A stretch of DNA of 64,000 nt, taken from Paracoccus aerodenitrificans. GTDB lineage: Bacteria; Pseudomonadota; Alphaproteobacteria; Rhodobacterales; Rhodobacteraceae. Shown here piece by piece: positions 1 through 8,224 of this stretch. Positions within the stretch are counted from its first letter, which is position 1. Each line of letters opens with the position of its first letter. A model generated the notes under the pieces. That model made no database searches. It worked only from the letters and a program-made list of their open reading frames with translations, and had not been told where the DNA came from. Position numbers and translations under genes: made by a program. The stretch spans positions 2,232,001-2,296,000 of the forward strand of contig NZ_CP115784.1 in assembly GCF_027913215.1 (NCBI RefSeq), read 5' to 3'.

Positions 1-200
1 ACGAAATGCCCCTCGGGGCCGTCATCGCGGATCGGTTGACCCTTTTTCTGGACCCGGCGCAGATAGTCGATCAGCGGCTTGCCGAACAGGAACGCAAAGA
101 TCAGCGCGGTGAAGAAGGCCCCTCCGGCCCGGAAGGTGATGTAACGGAAAAGGTTGAAGATCCCGTCGCCGCCATTCAGTTCGGACAGCCAATACAGCAT
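1..200 (-). CDS. mraY: MraY, phospho-MurNAc-pentapeptide transferase (N-terminal part, cut by window edge)
   Basis: Only the first 66 codons lie in the window; the frame runs off the left edge. The protein starts MLYWLSELNG, continues through a hydrophobic segment, and reaches the cytoplasmic loop QKKGQPIRDDGPEGH, which is the conserved MraY loop. The enzyme transfers phospho-MurNAc-pentapeptide to undecaprenyl phosphate at the inner membrane, giving lipid I. The ATG is 3 bp after the murF stop, so it is the last visible member of the division/cell-wall operon. Confidence 0.93.
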   Translation of the reverse strand, partial: MLYWLSELNGGDGIFNLFRYITFRAGGAFFTALIFAFLFGKPLIDYLRRVQKKGQPIRDDGPEGHF

Positions 201-203
201 TCG

Positions 204-1583
204 TTATGTCCCTGTGTTTCCGGCCATGTTCCCGGCCTTGCGCATCGCGTCAACGACGCGGCTGATATATGAACCTTTCGAGCCCTTGACGATCACCGTA
301 TCGCCCTCTCGGACGAGTTCGTCCAGACGCGAGGCCAGATCATCGGCTTTTTCCGACCAGACCCCGCGTTTTTCCGCCGGCAGAGCGTCGTGCATATGGC
401 GCATAAGGGGGCCTGCGGAATGCACAATCCCGATGGCCTCCATCGCCGGATCAGACGCCAGAAGACGATGTTGTTCCGCCTCATCCCCGCCCAGTTCCAG
501 CATATCCCCGAGGATCGCGACCCGCCGCGCTCCGGGCAGGCGCGAGACAGTGCCGAGTCCCGCCCGCATCGAGCTTGGATTGGCGTTGAACGCATCGTCG
601 ATCAGGCGGATGCCGCCAAGCTGTTCAACCCGGCCACGGCCTTTGGGCGGGGTCCAGTCCGCCAGCGATTTCGCGGCCTCGATCACATCGGCACCGATTG
701 CGCTGACCGTGGCCAGCACTCCAATTGAATTGGCAGCGAAATGAGGCCCGACCGATTGCAAGGTGAAGTTGATGGGTTTGCCAGACAAGGCGGCACGGAC
801 GCGCAGGGTCTCGCCATCCGGTTCGGAGGAGATCAGACGTGCTTCTCCGTCATCCCCGAAGGACAGGATCGGCGCACCCACATCATCCGCCGCTTCCCGC
901 AGGATCGGGGTTGTGGAAAGCCCCGTCGGAATGATCGCCGCACCGCCCGGCACCAGCCCGCTGAAGATCGCCGCTTTTTCCCGTGCGATCCCGTCCAGCC
1001 CCTCAAATGCCGCCATATGCGCCGCAGCAATCGTGGTGATCAGCGCGGCATGGGGGCGAGCCATCCGCGCCAGCGGCGCGATTTCGCCAGGATTGCTCAT
1101 GCCGATTTCGATAATCGCGAAATCGCTGTCCCGAGGCATCCGCGCCAGTGTCAGCGGCACCCCCCAATGGTTATTATAGGATGCCTCGGCAGCATGAAGC
1201 TTCCCCTGCCGGGCCAGAGCAGCCCGGAGCATCTCCTTGGTCGAGGTCTTACCGACCGAGCCGGTCACGCCGATCACCTTCCCCTGCATACGCTCACGGG
1301 CCGCCCTTCCCATCGCCTCAAGCGCGGGCAAAACGTCATCGACGATCAGCAGAGGCAGGTTTTCGGGCAGATTTTCCGGCACCCGGCTGACAAGCACCGC
1401 CGCAGCGCCTTTCTGGAAGGCCTGCGCGACGAAGTCGTGGCCGTCACGCGTATCGCTGAGCGCGACAAACAACTCTCCGGGCTGGATCGAGCGCGTGTCG
1501 ATGCTGACACCTGTCGCCTGCCACTCGCCCGTATTCCGGCCGCCTGTCGCCTTCGCCGCATCGTCAGAGGACCAGAGCGCCAT
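204..1583 (-). CDS. murF: MurF, UDP-MurNAc-tripeptide--D-Ala-D-Ala ligase
   Basis: A 459-aa cytoplasmic Mur ligase that adds D-Ala-D-Ala to UDP-MurNAc-tripeptide. The N-terminal substrate domain shows SIDTRSIQPGELF (about residues 27-39). The ATP-binding loop GVTGSVGKTSTKE lies at about 105-117, and the C-terminal ligase domain carries RVEQLGG and DAFNANPSSM. Length is normal for the family. Its ATG overlaps the murE stop by one base (TGATG), and mraY follows 3 bp later, so it is translated within the mur operon. Confidence 0.97.
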   Translation of the reverse strand: MALWSSDDAAKATGGRNTGEWQATGVSIDTRSIQPGELFVALSDTRDGHDFVAQAFQKGAAAVLVSRVPENLPENLPLLIVDDVLPALEAMGRAARERMQGKVIGVTGSVGKTSTKEMLRAALARQGKLHAAEASYNNHWGVPLTLARMPRDSDFAIIEIGMSNPGEIAPLARMARPHAALITTIAAAHMAAFEGLDGIAREKAAIFSGLVPGGAAIIPTGLSTTPILREAADDVGAPILSFGDDGEARLISSEPDGETLRVRAALSGKPINFTLQSVGPHFAANSIGVLATVSAIGADVIEAAKSLADWTPPKGRGRVEQLGGIRLIDDAFNANPSSMRAGLGTVSRLPGARRVAILGDMLELGGDEAEQHRLLASDPAMEAIGIVHSAGPLMRHMHDALPAEKRGVWSEKADDLASRLDELVREGDTVIVKGSKGSYISRVVDAMRKAGNMAGNTGT

Positions 1584-3067
1584 CAGATTTTCCCGTCCAG
1601 AGCAGCAACCGCAACCGAGGCCTGTTCCGCATCGTCGAAGGGAAAGACATCGCTGCCGACGATCTGGCCGGTTTCATGTCCCTTCCCAGCAACCAGAAGC
1701 GCATCGCCCGGCTGCAAAGCATCCACTCCACGCAGGATCGCCTCGGCCCGGTCGCCGATCTCGGTAGCATCGGGACCCGCGCCCTTCATGACCTCGGCCC
1801 GGATAGAGGCCGGATCCTCGCTGCGCGGATTGTCATCGGTGACGATCACAACATCGGCGAAATCTTGCGCCGCCTGCCCCATCAGCGCACGTTTGCCTTT
1901 GTCGCGGTCGCCGCCCGCGCCCAGAACGACAATGATCCGTCCCATCACATGAGGCCGCAGCGATTGCAGCGCCGCGATCACCGCGCCGGGTTTATGCGCA
2001 TAATCGACGAAAACCGCCGCGCCGTTTTCACGTTGAGCAACAAGCTGCATCCGTCCGCGCACGGTTTCAAGCTGCGGCAGCACCTCGAACACGCGTGCCG
2101 GGTCGTCGCCGGAAGCGATGGCAAGACCCGCAGCCGCCAGCACATTTTCCGCCTGAAACCCGCCGATCAGGCCAAGCCGGACAAGATGTGGCCGCCCCTG
2201 CCAGGCAAAGCGCAGATCCTGACCCGTCGCGTCGTAACGCTGTCCGAGAACCTGAAAATCGCAGTTCTCATCCCTGCCGACGGTCATCAGCATCAGCCCG
2301 GCATCGCGGGCGATTTCCGCCATCTGCTGACCACGCTCACCATCGGCATTGATGACGGCAGCATCTCCAGTTTCCAGAATATGATTGAACAACAACGCCT
2401 TGGCAGAGAAATATTCATCGAATCCTGCGTGGTAATCCAGATGATCCTGACTGAAATTCGTGAAGGCAGCCGCCTTGATCCGAACCCCGTCCAGACGACG
2501 CTGATCGAGCCCGTGCGAGGACGCCTCCATCGCCACATTGGTGACCCCGGCCTTCGCGGCCTCGGACAAGATGCGGTGCAGGGTCACAGGTTCAGGAGTC
2601 GTATGTGACAGCTTCGCCTCATAATCACCCTGCACCCCCATCGTGCCGAGGCTAATCGCCTTATGGCCGAGGGATTGCCAGATCTGCCGGGTGAAGCTGG
2701 CAACCGAGGTCTTACCCGCCGTTCCGGTCACGGCGACCACGCGTTCGGGCTGCTGACCGAAAAACAGCGCCGCTGCACCGGCCAGAGCCGCGCGGGGATC
2801 CTCGGCCACGACAAGTGCTCCGTCCCAGCCTCGCAGCACATCTGCGGCCAAAGCCGCGCCAGCCGCATCGGTCAGAATGGCGACGGCATCCATCCGCAGC
2901 GCGTATTGAATGAATTCGCCCCCGTGCAATGCGGAACCGGGAAGCGCCGCGAACAGATATCCGGGCCGCACCGTCCGGCTGTCGACCGAAATCCCCGTTA
3001 TCTCCGGGTCCCGCCCGCCGATTGCGCTCAGCCCAAGTTGGGACAGCCGCTTGACGCCCTCGCTCAT
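1583..3067 (-). CDS. murE: MurE, UDP-MurNAc-Ala-Glu--meso-diaminopimelate ligase
   Basis: A 494-aa Mur ligase. The P-loop AVTGTAGKTS is at about 112-121 and the central domain carries HTTPEPVTLH and EASSHGLDQRR. The tetrapeptide DNPR (412-415), characteristic of ligases that select meso-diaminopimelate rather than lysine, fits a Gram-negative cell wall. The start is the first ATG, 10 bp after the ftsI stop; the stop overlaps the murF start. Confidence 0.97.
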   Translation of the reverse strand: MSEGVKRLSQLGLSAIGGRDPEITGISVDSRTVRPGYLFAALPGSALHGGEFIQYALRMDAVAILTDAAGAALAADVLRGWDGALVVAEDPRAALAGAAALFFGQQPERVVAVTGTAGKTSVASFTRQIWQSLGHKAISLGTMGVQGDYEAKLSHTTPEPVTLHRILSEAAKAGVTNVAMEASSHGLDQRRLDGVRIKAAAFTNFSQDHLDYHAGFDEYFSAKALLFNHILETGDAAVINADGERGQQMAEIARDAGLMLMTVGRDENCDFQVLGQRYDATGQDLRFAWQGRPHLVRLGLIGGFQAENVLAAAGLAIASGDDPARVFEVLPQLETVRGRMQLVAQRENGAAVFVDYAHKPGAVIAALQSLRPHVMGRIIVVLGAGGDRDKGKRALMGQAAQDFADVVIVTDDNPRSEDPASIRAEVMKGAGPDATEIGDRAEAILRGVDALQPGDALLVAGKGHETGQIVGSDVFPFDDAEQASVAVAALDGKI

Positions 3068-3077
3068 ATTGTCTCCG

Positions 3078-4886
3078 TCACTCGTTTGCGGCGACCTTTA
3101 GCCCAGTTTCAGGTGGCGCTTCAATCACAGGAAGCGGCTTCACGCCGACCGGTCTCAGCCCCAGAACCGGCGCGACCCGGCGGATCACATCAGCGGCAAC
3201 CGGCACGGCGGTCGCACCCGCAACCCGGCTTTCACCGCCGCCCAGAACGGTGCTGGGTTCGTCCAAAGTGACCACCAGCACATATTTCGGGTCCTGATAG
3301 GGAAACACAGCGGCAAAATTCGCCACCACGCGATTATCGTAATAGCCACCGCCAGGCCGCGGCTTGTCCGCGGTTCCGGTCTTGCCCGCGATCTCATACC
3401 CCTCGACATTGCCGGAACGCGCCGTACCGCGCACAACCACCTGCCGCAGCAGATCCAGCGACAGCTTCGCCGCCTGCGGAGACACGACCTGTTCGCCCGG
3501 AGGGCGGCGCTTTCCATGCACCAGAGTCGGCGTTACCTTGCGCCCGTCATTCGCAAGCGTGGCATAGGCCGAGGCGAGATGCAGCGGGCTGGCGGCCAGA
3601 CCGTGACCAAAGCTGACCGTCGCTGCAGTCACGGCGGGCCAGCGTTCCGGTACGATGGGCTTGCCGGTCGGAGCCTCGACCATCTCGACACTGGTCGGCT
3701 CGAAAAACCCCATATCCTTCAGGAATTCCTTCTGGCGGTCCACGCCAATCATCTGCGCGATCCGCACCGTGCCGACATTCGAGGATTTCACGATGATATC
3801 CGTCACCGACAGGCTGGCACCGTAATTATGATAGTCGCTGATATTGTACTTCCCGATTCTCATCGGGCTGTTTCCGTTAATATGCGTGTTGGGATTGACC
3901 AGCTTGAGATCCATCGCCTGCGCGACCGGGAAGATCTTGAAGGTCGATCCAAGCTCATACTGGCCTTGCACGGCGCGGTTGAACAAGGGACTAGCCGACG
4001 GATCGCCCTCAAGCGCGGGACGTGGCCGATCATTCGGGTCGAAATCCGGCAGGCTGGCCATCGCCACGATCTCGCCGGTCTGGATCTCCAGCAGGACACC
4101 GGCGGCACCTTTCGCATTCATATTGCGCATGCCGGAGGACAGCACTTCCTCCATTGCGGATTGCGCGGTCAGGTCGATGGACAGGGTCAGCGGCGCACCT
4201 TCATTCGCCGGATTGCGCAGCCACCCGTCGAACGCTTTTTCGACACCAGCCGTGCCGATCACCTCGGCACTGTTCACCCCTTCCACCCCAAACGCCGAGC
4301 CGCCGAGAATATGGCTGGCAACCGGCCCGTTCGGGTAAAGCCGCATCTCGCGCGGGCCGAACAGCAGGCCCGGCTCGCCGATATCGTGAACGGCCTGCAT
4401 CTGTTCAGGGCTGATCTTCTTCTTGATCCACATGAATTTGCGGTTGGGATTCGAGAAATCCCTGACCAGCCTTTCCCGATCCAGATCGGGGAAAATCCGT
4501 GACAGGGCCTCTGCCGCAGAGCGACCGTCAACCATCTGATTGGGCTGCGCATACAGACTGTGGGTCAGCATATTGGTTGCAAGGACGCGGCCCTCGCGGT
4601 CGGTGATATCGGCGCGTTGCGAAATGATCTGGGTGCCGCTGGCCTGAACGCGCGGCTCGGCAGGGTCCGAAGCCGCCAGAGCGCCCATGCGGAACCCGAC
4701 CGTTCCGAAAGCCGCAAGAAAGCCAAGCGCCATGAAGACCAGCCGTCCCTCGGCCCGTTTGCGGGCGCGGTCCTGAATCTCGGCATGGCGTCTGGCGCGG
4801 TTTTCCGCCTCGATCTCATCGGGATCTTGGCCGGTTTCACGGGCGCGGAGGATACGGGCCAGCGGGCGCAGCGGTTTGCGGATCAT
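3078..4886 (-). CDS. ftsI: FtsI (PBP3), septal peptidoglycan transpeptidase
   Basis: A class B penicillin-binding protein, 602 aa from the ATG at 4886; a GTG one codon upstream is also possible. It has a basic cytoplasmic N-terminus, one membrane segment (about 50-68), and a PBP dimerisation region. The transpeptidase domain carries the catalytic STFK (about 314-317), SSN (368-370) and KTGT (502-505) motifs. It cross-links septal peptidoglycan in the periplasm. The N-terminal cytoplasmic segment of nearly 50 residues is rich in Arg and Glu. The start overlaps the ftsL stop (TGATG). Confidence 0.95.
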   Translation of the reverse strand: MIRKPLRPLARILRARETGQDPDEIEAENRARRHAEIQDRARKRAEGRLVFMALGFLAAFGTVGFRMGALAASDPAEPRVQASGTQIISQRADITDREGRVLATNMLTHSLYAQPNQMVDGRSAAEALSRIFPDLDRERLVRDFSNPNRKFMWIKKKISPEQMQAVHDIGEPGLLFGPREMRLYPNGPVASHILGGSAFGVEGVNSAEVIGTAGVEKAFDGWLRNPANEGAPLTLSIDLTAQSAMEEVLSSGMRNMNAKGAAGVLLEIQTGEIVAMASLPDFDPNDRPRPALEGDPSASPLFNRAVQGQYELGSTFKIFPVAQAMDLKLVNPNTHINGNSPMRIGKYNISDYHNYGASLSVTDIIVKSSNVGTVRIAQMIGVDRQKEFLKDMGFFEPTSVEMVEAPTGKPIVPERWPAVTAATVSFGHGLAASPLHLASAYATLANDGRKVTPTLVHGKRRPPGEQVVSPQAAKLSLDLLRQVVVRGTARSGNVEGYEIAGKTGTADKPRPGGGYYDNRVVANFAAVFPYQDPKYVLVVTLDEPSTVLGGGESRVAGATAVPVAADVIRRVAPVLGLRPVGVKPLPVIEAPPETGLKVAANE

Positions 4887-5302
4887 CACTGAGGCTCCTG
4901 TCTGGGCGGCCTGTCGGCTGCCTCGGCTTCTGATGGTGTCGGGTCGGCGTCGGTGATTGCGCCCTCGGTGGGCGGCACGAAATCCTCCGGCCGACGCGGC
5001 GGGTATCTGACCGGAGGCGGCGGATAATCGATGTTCGAGGTGTCCACGAACTGATCCGAGGTGATCGGTTCCAGTTCCAGCCGGTCAGCGTTCAGCCGGA
5101 CCAGTTCCCGCAGCCGCGCGGGACGGTTGAGATAATCCCACTCGGCGCTCAGGACCAGAAGCTGTTCGCGCAGGCTGGCGATCTCTTTCTGCACCGATTC
5201 CATTTCATTCAGCGCATCCTGAGTCCGGTAATTCTCGCGATAGGCCCAGAAGGCCAGCGACATCACCACCAGAGCCACGACCAGATAGAGAACGGATTTC
5301 AT
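4886..5302 (-). CDS. ftsL: FtsL-like cell division protein
   Basis: A 138-aa bitopic protein. It has one N-terminal membrane helix (about 3-20), then a coiled-coil stretch rich in Glu, Leu and Gln (about 30-60), and a Pro-rich C-terminal tail with [10 protein letters not shown]. Size, topology and position between rsmH and ftsI fit FtsL, the FtsB/FtsQ partner in divisome assembly. FtsL sequences are poorly conserved, so the assignment rests on topology and synteny. Start and stop overlap both neighbours by about 4 bp. The Pro-rich tail is longer than in E. coli FtsL. Confidence 0.85.
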   Translation of the reverse strand: MKSVLYLVVALVVMSLAFWAYRENYRTQDALNEMESVQKEIASLREQLLVLSAEWDYLNRPARLRELVRLNADRLELEPITSDQFVDTSNIDYPPPPVRYPPRRPEDFVPPTEGAITDADPTPSEAEAADRPPRQEPQ

Positions 5303-6291
5303 CTCCGTCCCCCTTTCTGCGGCAGCGAGGGCACGGCGATCCGATTGGCATCCAGATCCCGCGCAGGCGCTTCGGTTCTGATTCCGACCCGCAGAAAAGC
5401 GCTTCTGGAGCGGGGGTTCGAGGAAAGCTCTGCCTCATCGGCGGATATCGCGCGACGGAATGGCAGGGTGAATGTCGGAGCCTCGACCTGCTCGGCCGGT
5501 GCGTGACGCGAGCCGCCGCCCGCCTTCGCCGCCCGCGATTGCAGGAAACGCTTCACCACGCGGTCCTCAAGCGAGTGGAAACTGACCACCGCCAGCCTGC
5601 CTCCCGGTTTCAGCGCACGTTCTGCCGCCGCAAGACCTTCGGCAAGCTGGCCGAACTCATCATTCACCCAGATCCGGATCGCCTGAAAGCTGCGCGTCGC
5701 GGGGTTGCTCTGCCCCGGTCTGGGGCGCGGCAACTGGCTGGCGACCAGCTCGGCAAGCTGGGAGGTGCTGCTCAGCGGACGCGCCGCGACGATGGCCCGC
5801 GCGATCCGCCGCGAGGCGCGTTCCTCACCGAAATGATACAGCACATCCGCGATACGGGCCTCATCCGCCGAATTCAGCAGATCGGCGGCGCTTGGCCCGT
5901 CGCTTCCCATGCGCATATCCAGAGGCCCGTCGCGCAGGAAGGAAAACCCGCGCTCGGCCTGATCGAGCTGCATCGAACTGACGCCCAGATCCAGAACCAC
6001 CCCATCCACAGGCTGCCCGGCCAGCCTGTCGAGATCCGAAAACACACCCTCAACCAGCTTCAGCCGCGGCCCATATTGCCCGGCCCAGCTTTCGGCCATC
6101 TCGAAAACGCGCGAATCGCGGTCGATTGCGATGACCTGATCGGCACCCGCATCCAGCAATTGTCGTGTATATCCCCCGGCACCGAATGTCCCGTCGACCC
6201 AGATCCCGCTGACCGGCGCGACAGCCTCAATCAGCGGACGGATCAGGACCGGGATATGCGGATCGTTGTCTGAGGGACCGGACACAGGCAT
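5299..6291 (-). CDS. rsmH: RsmH (MraW), 16S rRNA C1402 N4-methyltransferase
   Basis: A 330-aa SAM-dependent methyltransferase. [13 protein letters not shown] at the N-terminus and [10 protein letters not shown] (about 34-43) form the SAM-binding start. [18 protein letters not shown] and RVLKPGGRL-like ([20 protein letters not shown]) regions are diagnostic of MraW. It methylates C1402 of 16S rRNA. The ATG follows the mraZ stop by 3 bp, and its stop overlaps the ftsL ATG (ATGA), as expected in the operon. Confidence 0.97.
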   Translation of the reverse strand: MPVSGPSDNDPHIPVLIRPLIEAVAPVSGIWVDGTFGAGGYTRQLLDAGADQVIAIDRDSRVFEMAESWAGQYGPRLKLVEGVFSDLDRLAGQPVDGVVLDLGVSSMQLDQAERGFSFLRDGPLDMRMGSDGPSAADLLNSADEARIADVLYHFGEERASRRIARAIVAARPLSSTSQLAELVASQLPRPRPGQSNPATRSFQAIRIWVNDEFGQLAEGLAAAERALKPGGRLAVVSFHSLEDRVVKRFLQSRAAKAGGGSRHAPAEQVEAPTFTLPFRRAISADEAELSSNPRSRSAFLRVGIRTEAPARDLDANRIAVPSLPQKGGRR

Positions 6292-6294
6292 CGC

Positions 6295-6810
6295 CTAGCC
6301 CTCGCGCGGGTCTTGGATGGGGGCATTGCCAAGGAAGCTGCGCGGATCGAACCCGTCGGGGAAACGCTCCATGAATTCCTGCAATGTGCCGCTGGCTTCC
6401 GAGTAGTTTTCCGGGTTCCAGACCTCGACGAAATCACCTTTCGAGGTAAAGAATGCCTCATTGTCCAGACCGATCTTGTCACGCAGTTTCTGCGGCAGGA
6501 CCAGACGGCCATCCGTGTCGATCTCGGCCTCGGTCGCCATGCCGTTCATCAGCGTTTCCAGCCAGAGCCGCTCTTGCGAGCCGCGCGGCAGCCTGTCGAT
6601 TTCCTCATCAATGCGGTCTGCGGCGTCGACAGTGTAGAATTCCAGCTTCTTCCAGCTTTCGGGACCGTAAACCACGATCATCCGGGTGCGTTCCGATGGT
6701 TTCCAGTCAGGATCGCCGGCTTCGAAGATACGGCGGAACCGGGCCGGGATCGACATGCGACCCTTGCCATCCACCTTTACCTCTTCCGAGCCTCTGAACT
6801 TGCGCGCCAC
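6295..6810 (-). CDS. mraZ: MraZ, transcriptional regulator of the dcw cluster
   Basis: A 171-aa protein from a GTG start at 6810. It reads (M)ARKFRGSEEVKVDGKG, matching the family N-terminus. A longer in-frame extension to 6951 would cross the terminator hairpin and is not plausible as protein. Two SpoVT-AbrB/MraZ half-domains are visible: KVDGKGRMSIPARFR near the start and DTDGRLVLPQKLRDK in the middle. MraZ binds repeated TGGGN boxes upstream of its own operon; such boxes occur at 7079-7113. The leader in front of the gene is unusually long (see the ncRNA entry). Confidence 0.93.
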   Translation of the reverse strand: MARKFRGSEEVKVDGKGRMSIPARFRRIFEAGDPDWKPSERTRMIVVYGPESWKKLEFYTVDAADRIDEEIDRLPRGSQERLWLETLMNGMATEAEIDTDGRLVLPQKLRDKIGLDNEAFFTSKGDFVEVWNPENYSEASGTLQEFMERFPDGFDPRSFLGNAPIQDPREG

Positions 6811-6854
6811 CGGCAAGCCTTTCCTTCGATCCTGTCCCTCTTTCCCGGAGCCGG

Positions 6855-6896
6855 AAAAGAAAGGCGGACCGGGCCGCTGCCACCGCCCGATCCGCC
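6855..6896 (-). terminator. Intrinsic terminator inside the mraZ leader
   Basis: On the minus strand a 12-bp stem (GGCGGATCGGGC paired with GCCCGGTCCGCC, one G-U) encloses a loop of about 10 nt and is followed directly by TTTCTTTT. This is a textbook intrinsic terminator. It lies before the mraZ GTG, so it would stop a large share of transcripts before the first gene and release a short leader RNA. Confidence 0.8.
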
Positions 6897-7063
6897 GCCC
6901 TCGTTCCCATCTCTGGGTCCCGCTCGTTGGCGGGCCGGTCCCTGGTGCCACCTTGGGGGAGGTGCTGCTCGCACGTTTGGGACCGTCTTGTCCGGAAGCG
7001 GGTGCCTGTATGAAGCCTGCTATCGCCTTCGGGGTCTTGGTCGCCCCTTAAGCCCGTCTCCGT
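6855..7063 (-). ncRNA. UpsM-like leader sRNA upstream of mraZ
   Basis: From the inferred start near 7063 to the terminator at 6855 is about 209 nt. In Rhodobacter sphaeroides the dcw cluster is preceded by a long leader that ends early at an intrinsic terminator and yields the abundant sRNA UpsM, of roughly this size. The same arrangement is seen here: a promoter candidate, a G-rich structured leader with several hairpins (for example GGTGGCACC and GCCCGC...GCGGG), a terminator, then mraZ. Sequence identity to UpsM could not be checked; the call rests on position, size and terminator. Confidence 0.65.
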
Positions 7064-7069
7064 AAAAAC

Positions 7070-7098
7070 GTGATGCCACGGGAATTCATGGGAAGCAA
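7070..7098 (-). promoter_or_regulatory. Candidate sigma70-type promoter of the mraZ/dcw leader
   Basis: TTGCTT (7098-7093) and CATCAC (7075-7070) are 17 bp apart on the minus strand. The -10 element is poor. The location is supported because initiation about 7 nt downstream would make a leader RNA of about 209 nt ending at the terminator, and because MraZ-type boxes overlap the -35 and spacer. Confidence 0.4.
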
Positions 7099-7113
7099 TG
7101 GAAAATAATGGGC
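7079..7113 (+). promoter_or_regulatory. MraZ box array, four 10-bp-phased repeats
   Basis: Reading the plus strand, CGGGA (7079), TGGGA (7089), TGGAA (7099) and TGGGC (7109) are spaced exactly 10 bp apart, that is 5-nt boxes with 5-nt spacers. This is the known MraZ operator layout (TGGGN repeats, one helical turn apart). The boxes sit about 270-300 bp upstream of mraZ and overlap the candidate promoter, which fits autorepression. Relative to mraZ transcription the boxes read in the reverse orientation. Confidence 0.65.
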
Positions 7114-7897
7114 AGGCAGAGCGTGAGCAGATGTGAGTCGCCGTGAACGGTTCGGGAACATTCGAATACAAGACGTCAAGACGGCATACCACTAGACAAA
7201 ATACTTACAATTTATACTAAATGTTGTGCGCAGAGCACATCTATGACAATTTCCCAAAATTTCCCAGAAATCTCTGTTCACCGATCGGATTACGGATAAT
7301 AGGCCGCTGAAACCGGGTCGATTCGTCCGGATCACGTTCTCTCACGGCGCGGTGATTCGTTTTCGTGCCCTCCGGTTCCCATAAAATCCCGTGGCCTATG
7401 CGCCTTCTTATACGCCGCGTCAGGATGTAGCTGTCCTGCTGGTTGATCCGCCAGATTCCAGCGAAAGCCCCGCATATGAACTTTACTCCGCACCTGCCGA
7501 CAGCAGCGACTCCGGCTTGATTCGGGATTCGCACTGGCCTATCGATGCTTTAGCGGGCCGAGATGCCTTAAAATTGCCGAAACAGATGCTGACACTGGAT
7601 TACCAGCCATATGCAGACTGTCTGGCAACCACCAAACCTCCGCACGACGCCATTCCGGGCCAAAATTCGATATAGGTTACCCCATGCTTTTGACGCAGCG
7701 TCACGGGAACCTTTCTGGAATATGAAGCTATGTGACGAACGCGGCGGCAGGGCAGTCTGCAAAACCTGTTCAAAACGTCAGTATTTGCGTAGCGCTACCC
7801 GCATTTTATCAGTTTGTTCATACCAGATATCCTAGACATGTCAGTGAAGCACCCATTCCATTGCGCTTGCTGCATAGCAGCATTGACGGAATACCCG
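7114..7897. other. Long stretch without a convincing gene
   Basis: About 0.8 kb between the dcw promoter region and the DUF1127 gene. It is visibly richer in A+T than the surroundings (notably 7190-7260). Open frames exist at 7391-7675 (plus, 94 codons) and 7241-7534 (minus, 97 codons). Both have mixed third-position use unlike neighbouring genes, lack a good ribosome binding site, and resemble no family I know. I see no tRNA or transposon end here. It may hold promoters, an unrecognised RNA or a decayed gene. Confidence 0.5.
7252..7266 (-). promoter_or_regulatory. Possible second MraZ-type box pair
   Basis: On the minus strand TGGGA (7266-7262) and TGGGA (7256-7252) are separated by 5 nt, the same geometry as the main array but in the opposite orientation and about 140 bp further upstream, in an A+T-rich stretch. 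Two copies may arise by chance; the exact 10-bp phase makes it worth recording. Confidence 0.35.
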
Positions 7898-7927
7898 GTT
7901 GTGCAAGTGCAGCATTCGGGCCATCTT
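7898..7927 (+). promoter_or_regulatory. Candidate heat-shock-type (RpoH) promoter of the DUF1127-sRNA unit
   Basis: GTTGTGC (7898-7904), a 15-bp gap, then GCCATCTT (7920-7927) resembles the RpoH pattern CTTGAAA...CCCATNT, with a weak -35. It lies about 60 bp before the start codon. In R. sphaeroides the homologous ccaF1-CcsR unit is transcribed from an RpoHI/RpoHII promoter under oxidative and heat stress, which is why this pattern was looked for. Confidence 0.3.
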
Positions 7928-7987
7928 GTTCACAACGACGACGCGGAAGGGCTGCATCGTCGAAACGGATAAAGAAGCGATAGAACA

Positions 7988-8212
7988 ATGACTGCGACCA
8001 ACACTCTGCACCGCACCGTCCGCGAAGAGCGCAAAGCCGGCACCGGTATCATGGGGCTGATTGTGCGCGTCCAGGAAGCACGCGCCCGCCGCGCGATCTA
8101 TCGCCAGACGGTGAATGAGCTGTCCGCTCTGTCCAATCGTGAACTGAACGATCTGGGCATCAGCCGCAGCATGATTACCCGGATCGCGACCGAAGCGGCT
8201 TGGGGCAAGTAA
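7988..8212 (+). CDS. DUF1127 small protein, CcaF1-like
   Basis: A 74-aa basic protein. The C-terminal half holds the DUF1127 signature (TVNELSALSNRELNDLGISR, about residues 41-60). It is followed within 12 bp by an array of CCUCCUCCC hairpins. In Rhodobacter sphaeroides the DUF1127 protein CcaF1 occupies this exact position, is co-transcribed with the CcsR sRNAs, and has been reported to bind RNA and affect sRNA maturation. The same role is inferred here from domain and context. The ribosome binding site is weak (AAGAAG about 11 nt upstream). Confidence 0.88.
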   Translation: MTATNTLHRTVREERKAGTGIMGLIVRVQEARARRAIYRQTVNELSALSNRELNDLGISRSMITRIATEAAWGK

Positions 8213-8224
8213 GGAATAACCATA

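Noticed and set aside
6840..7060. RNase P RNA or 6S RNA in the mraZ leader
   Set aside because: The conserved RNase P core segments and the long 6S-type open stem are not present; the UpsM-like leader fits better.
7391..7675. 94-codon plus-strand frame, and the overlapping 97-codon minus-strand frame at 7241-7534
   Set aside because: Third-position base use is mixed, no ribosome binding site, and no known domain; not supported as genes.
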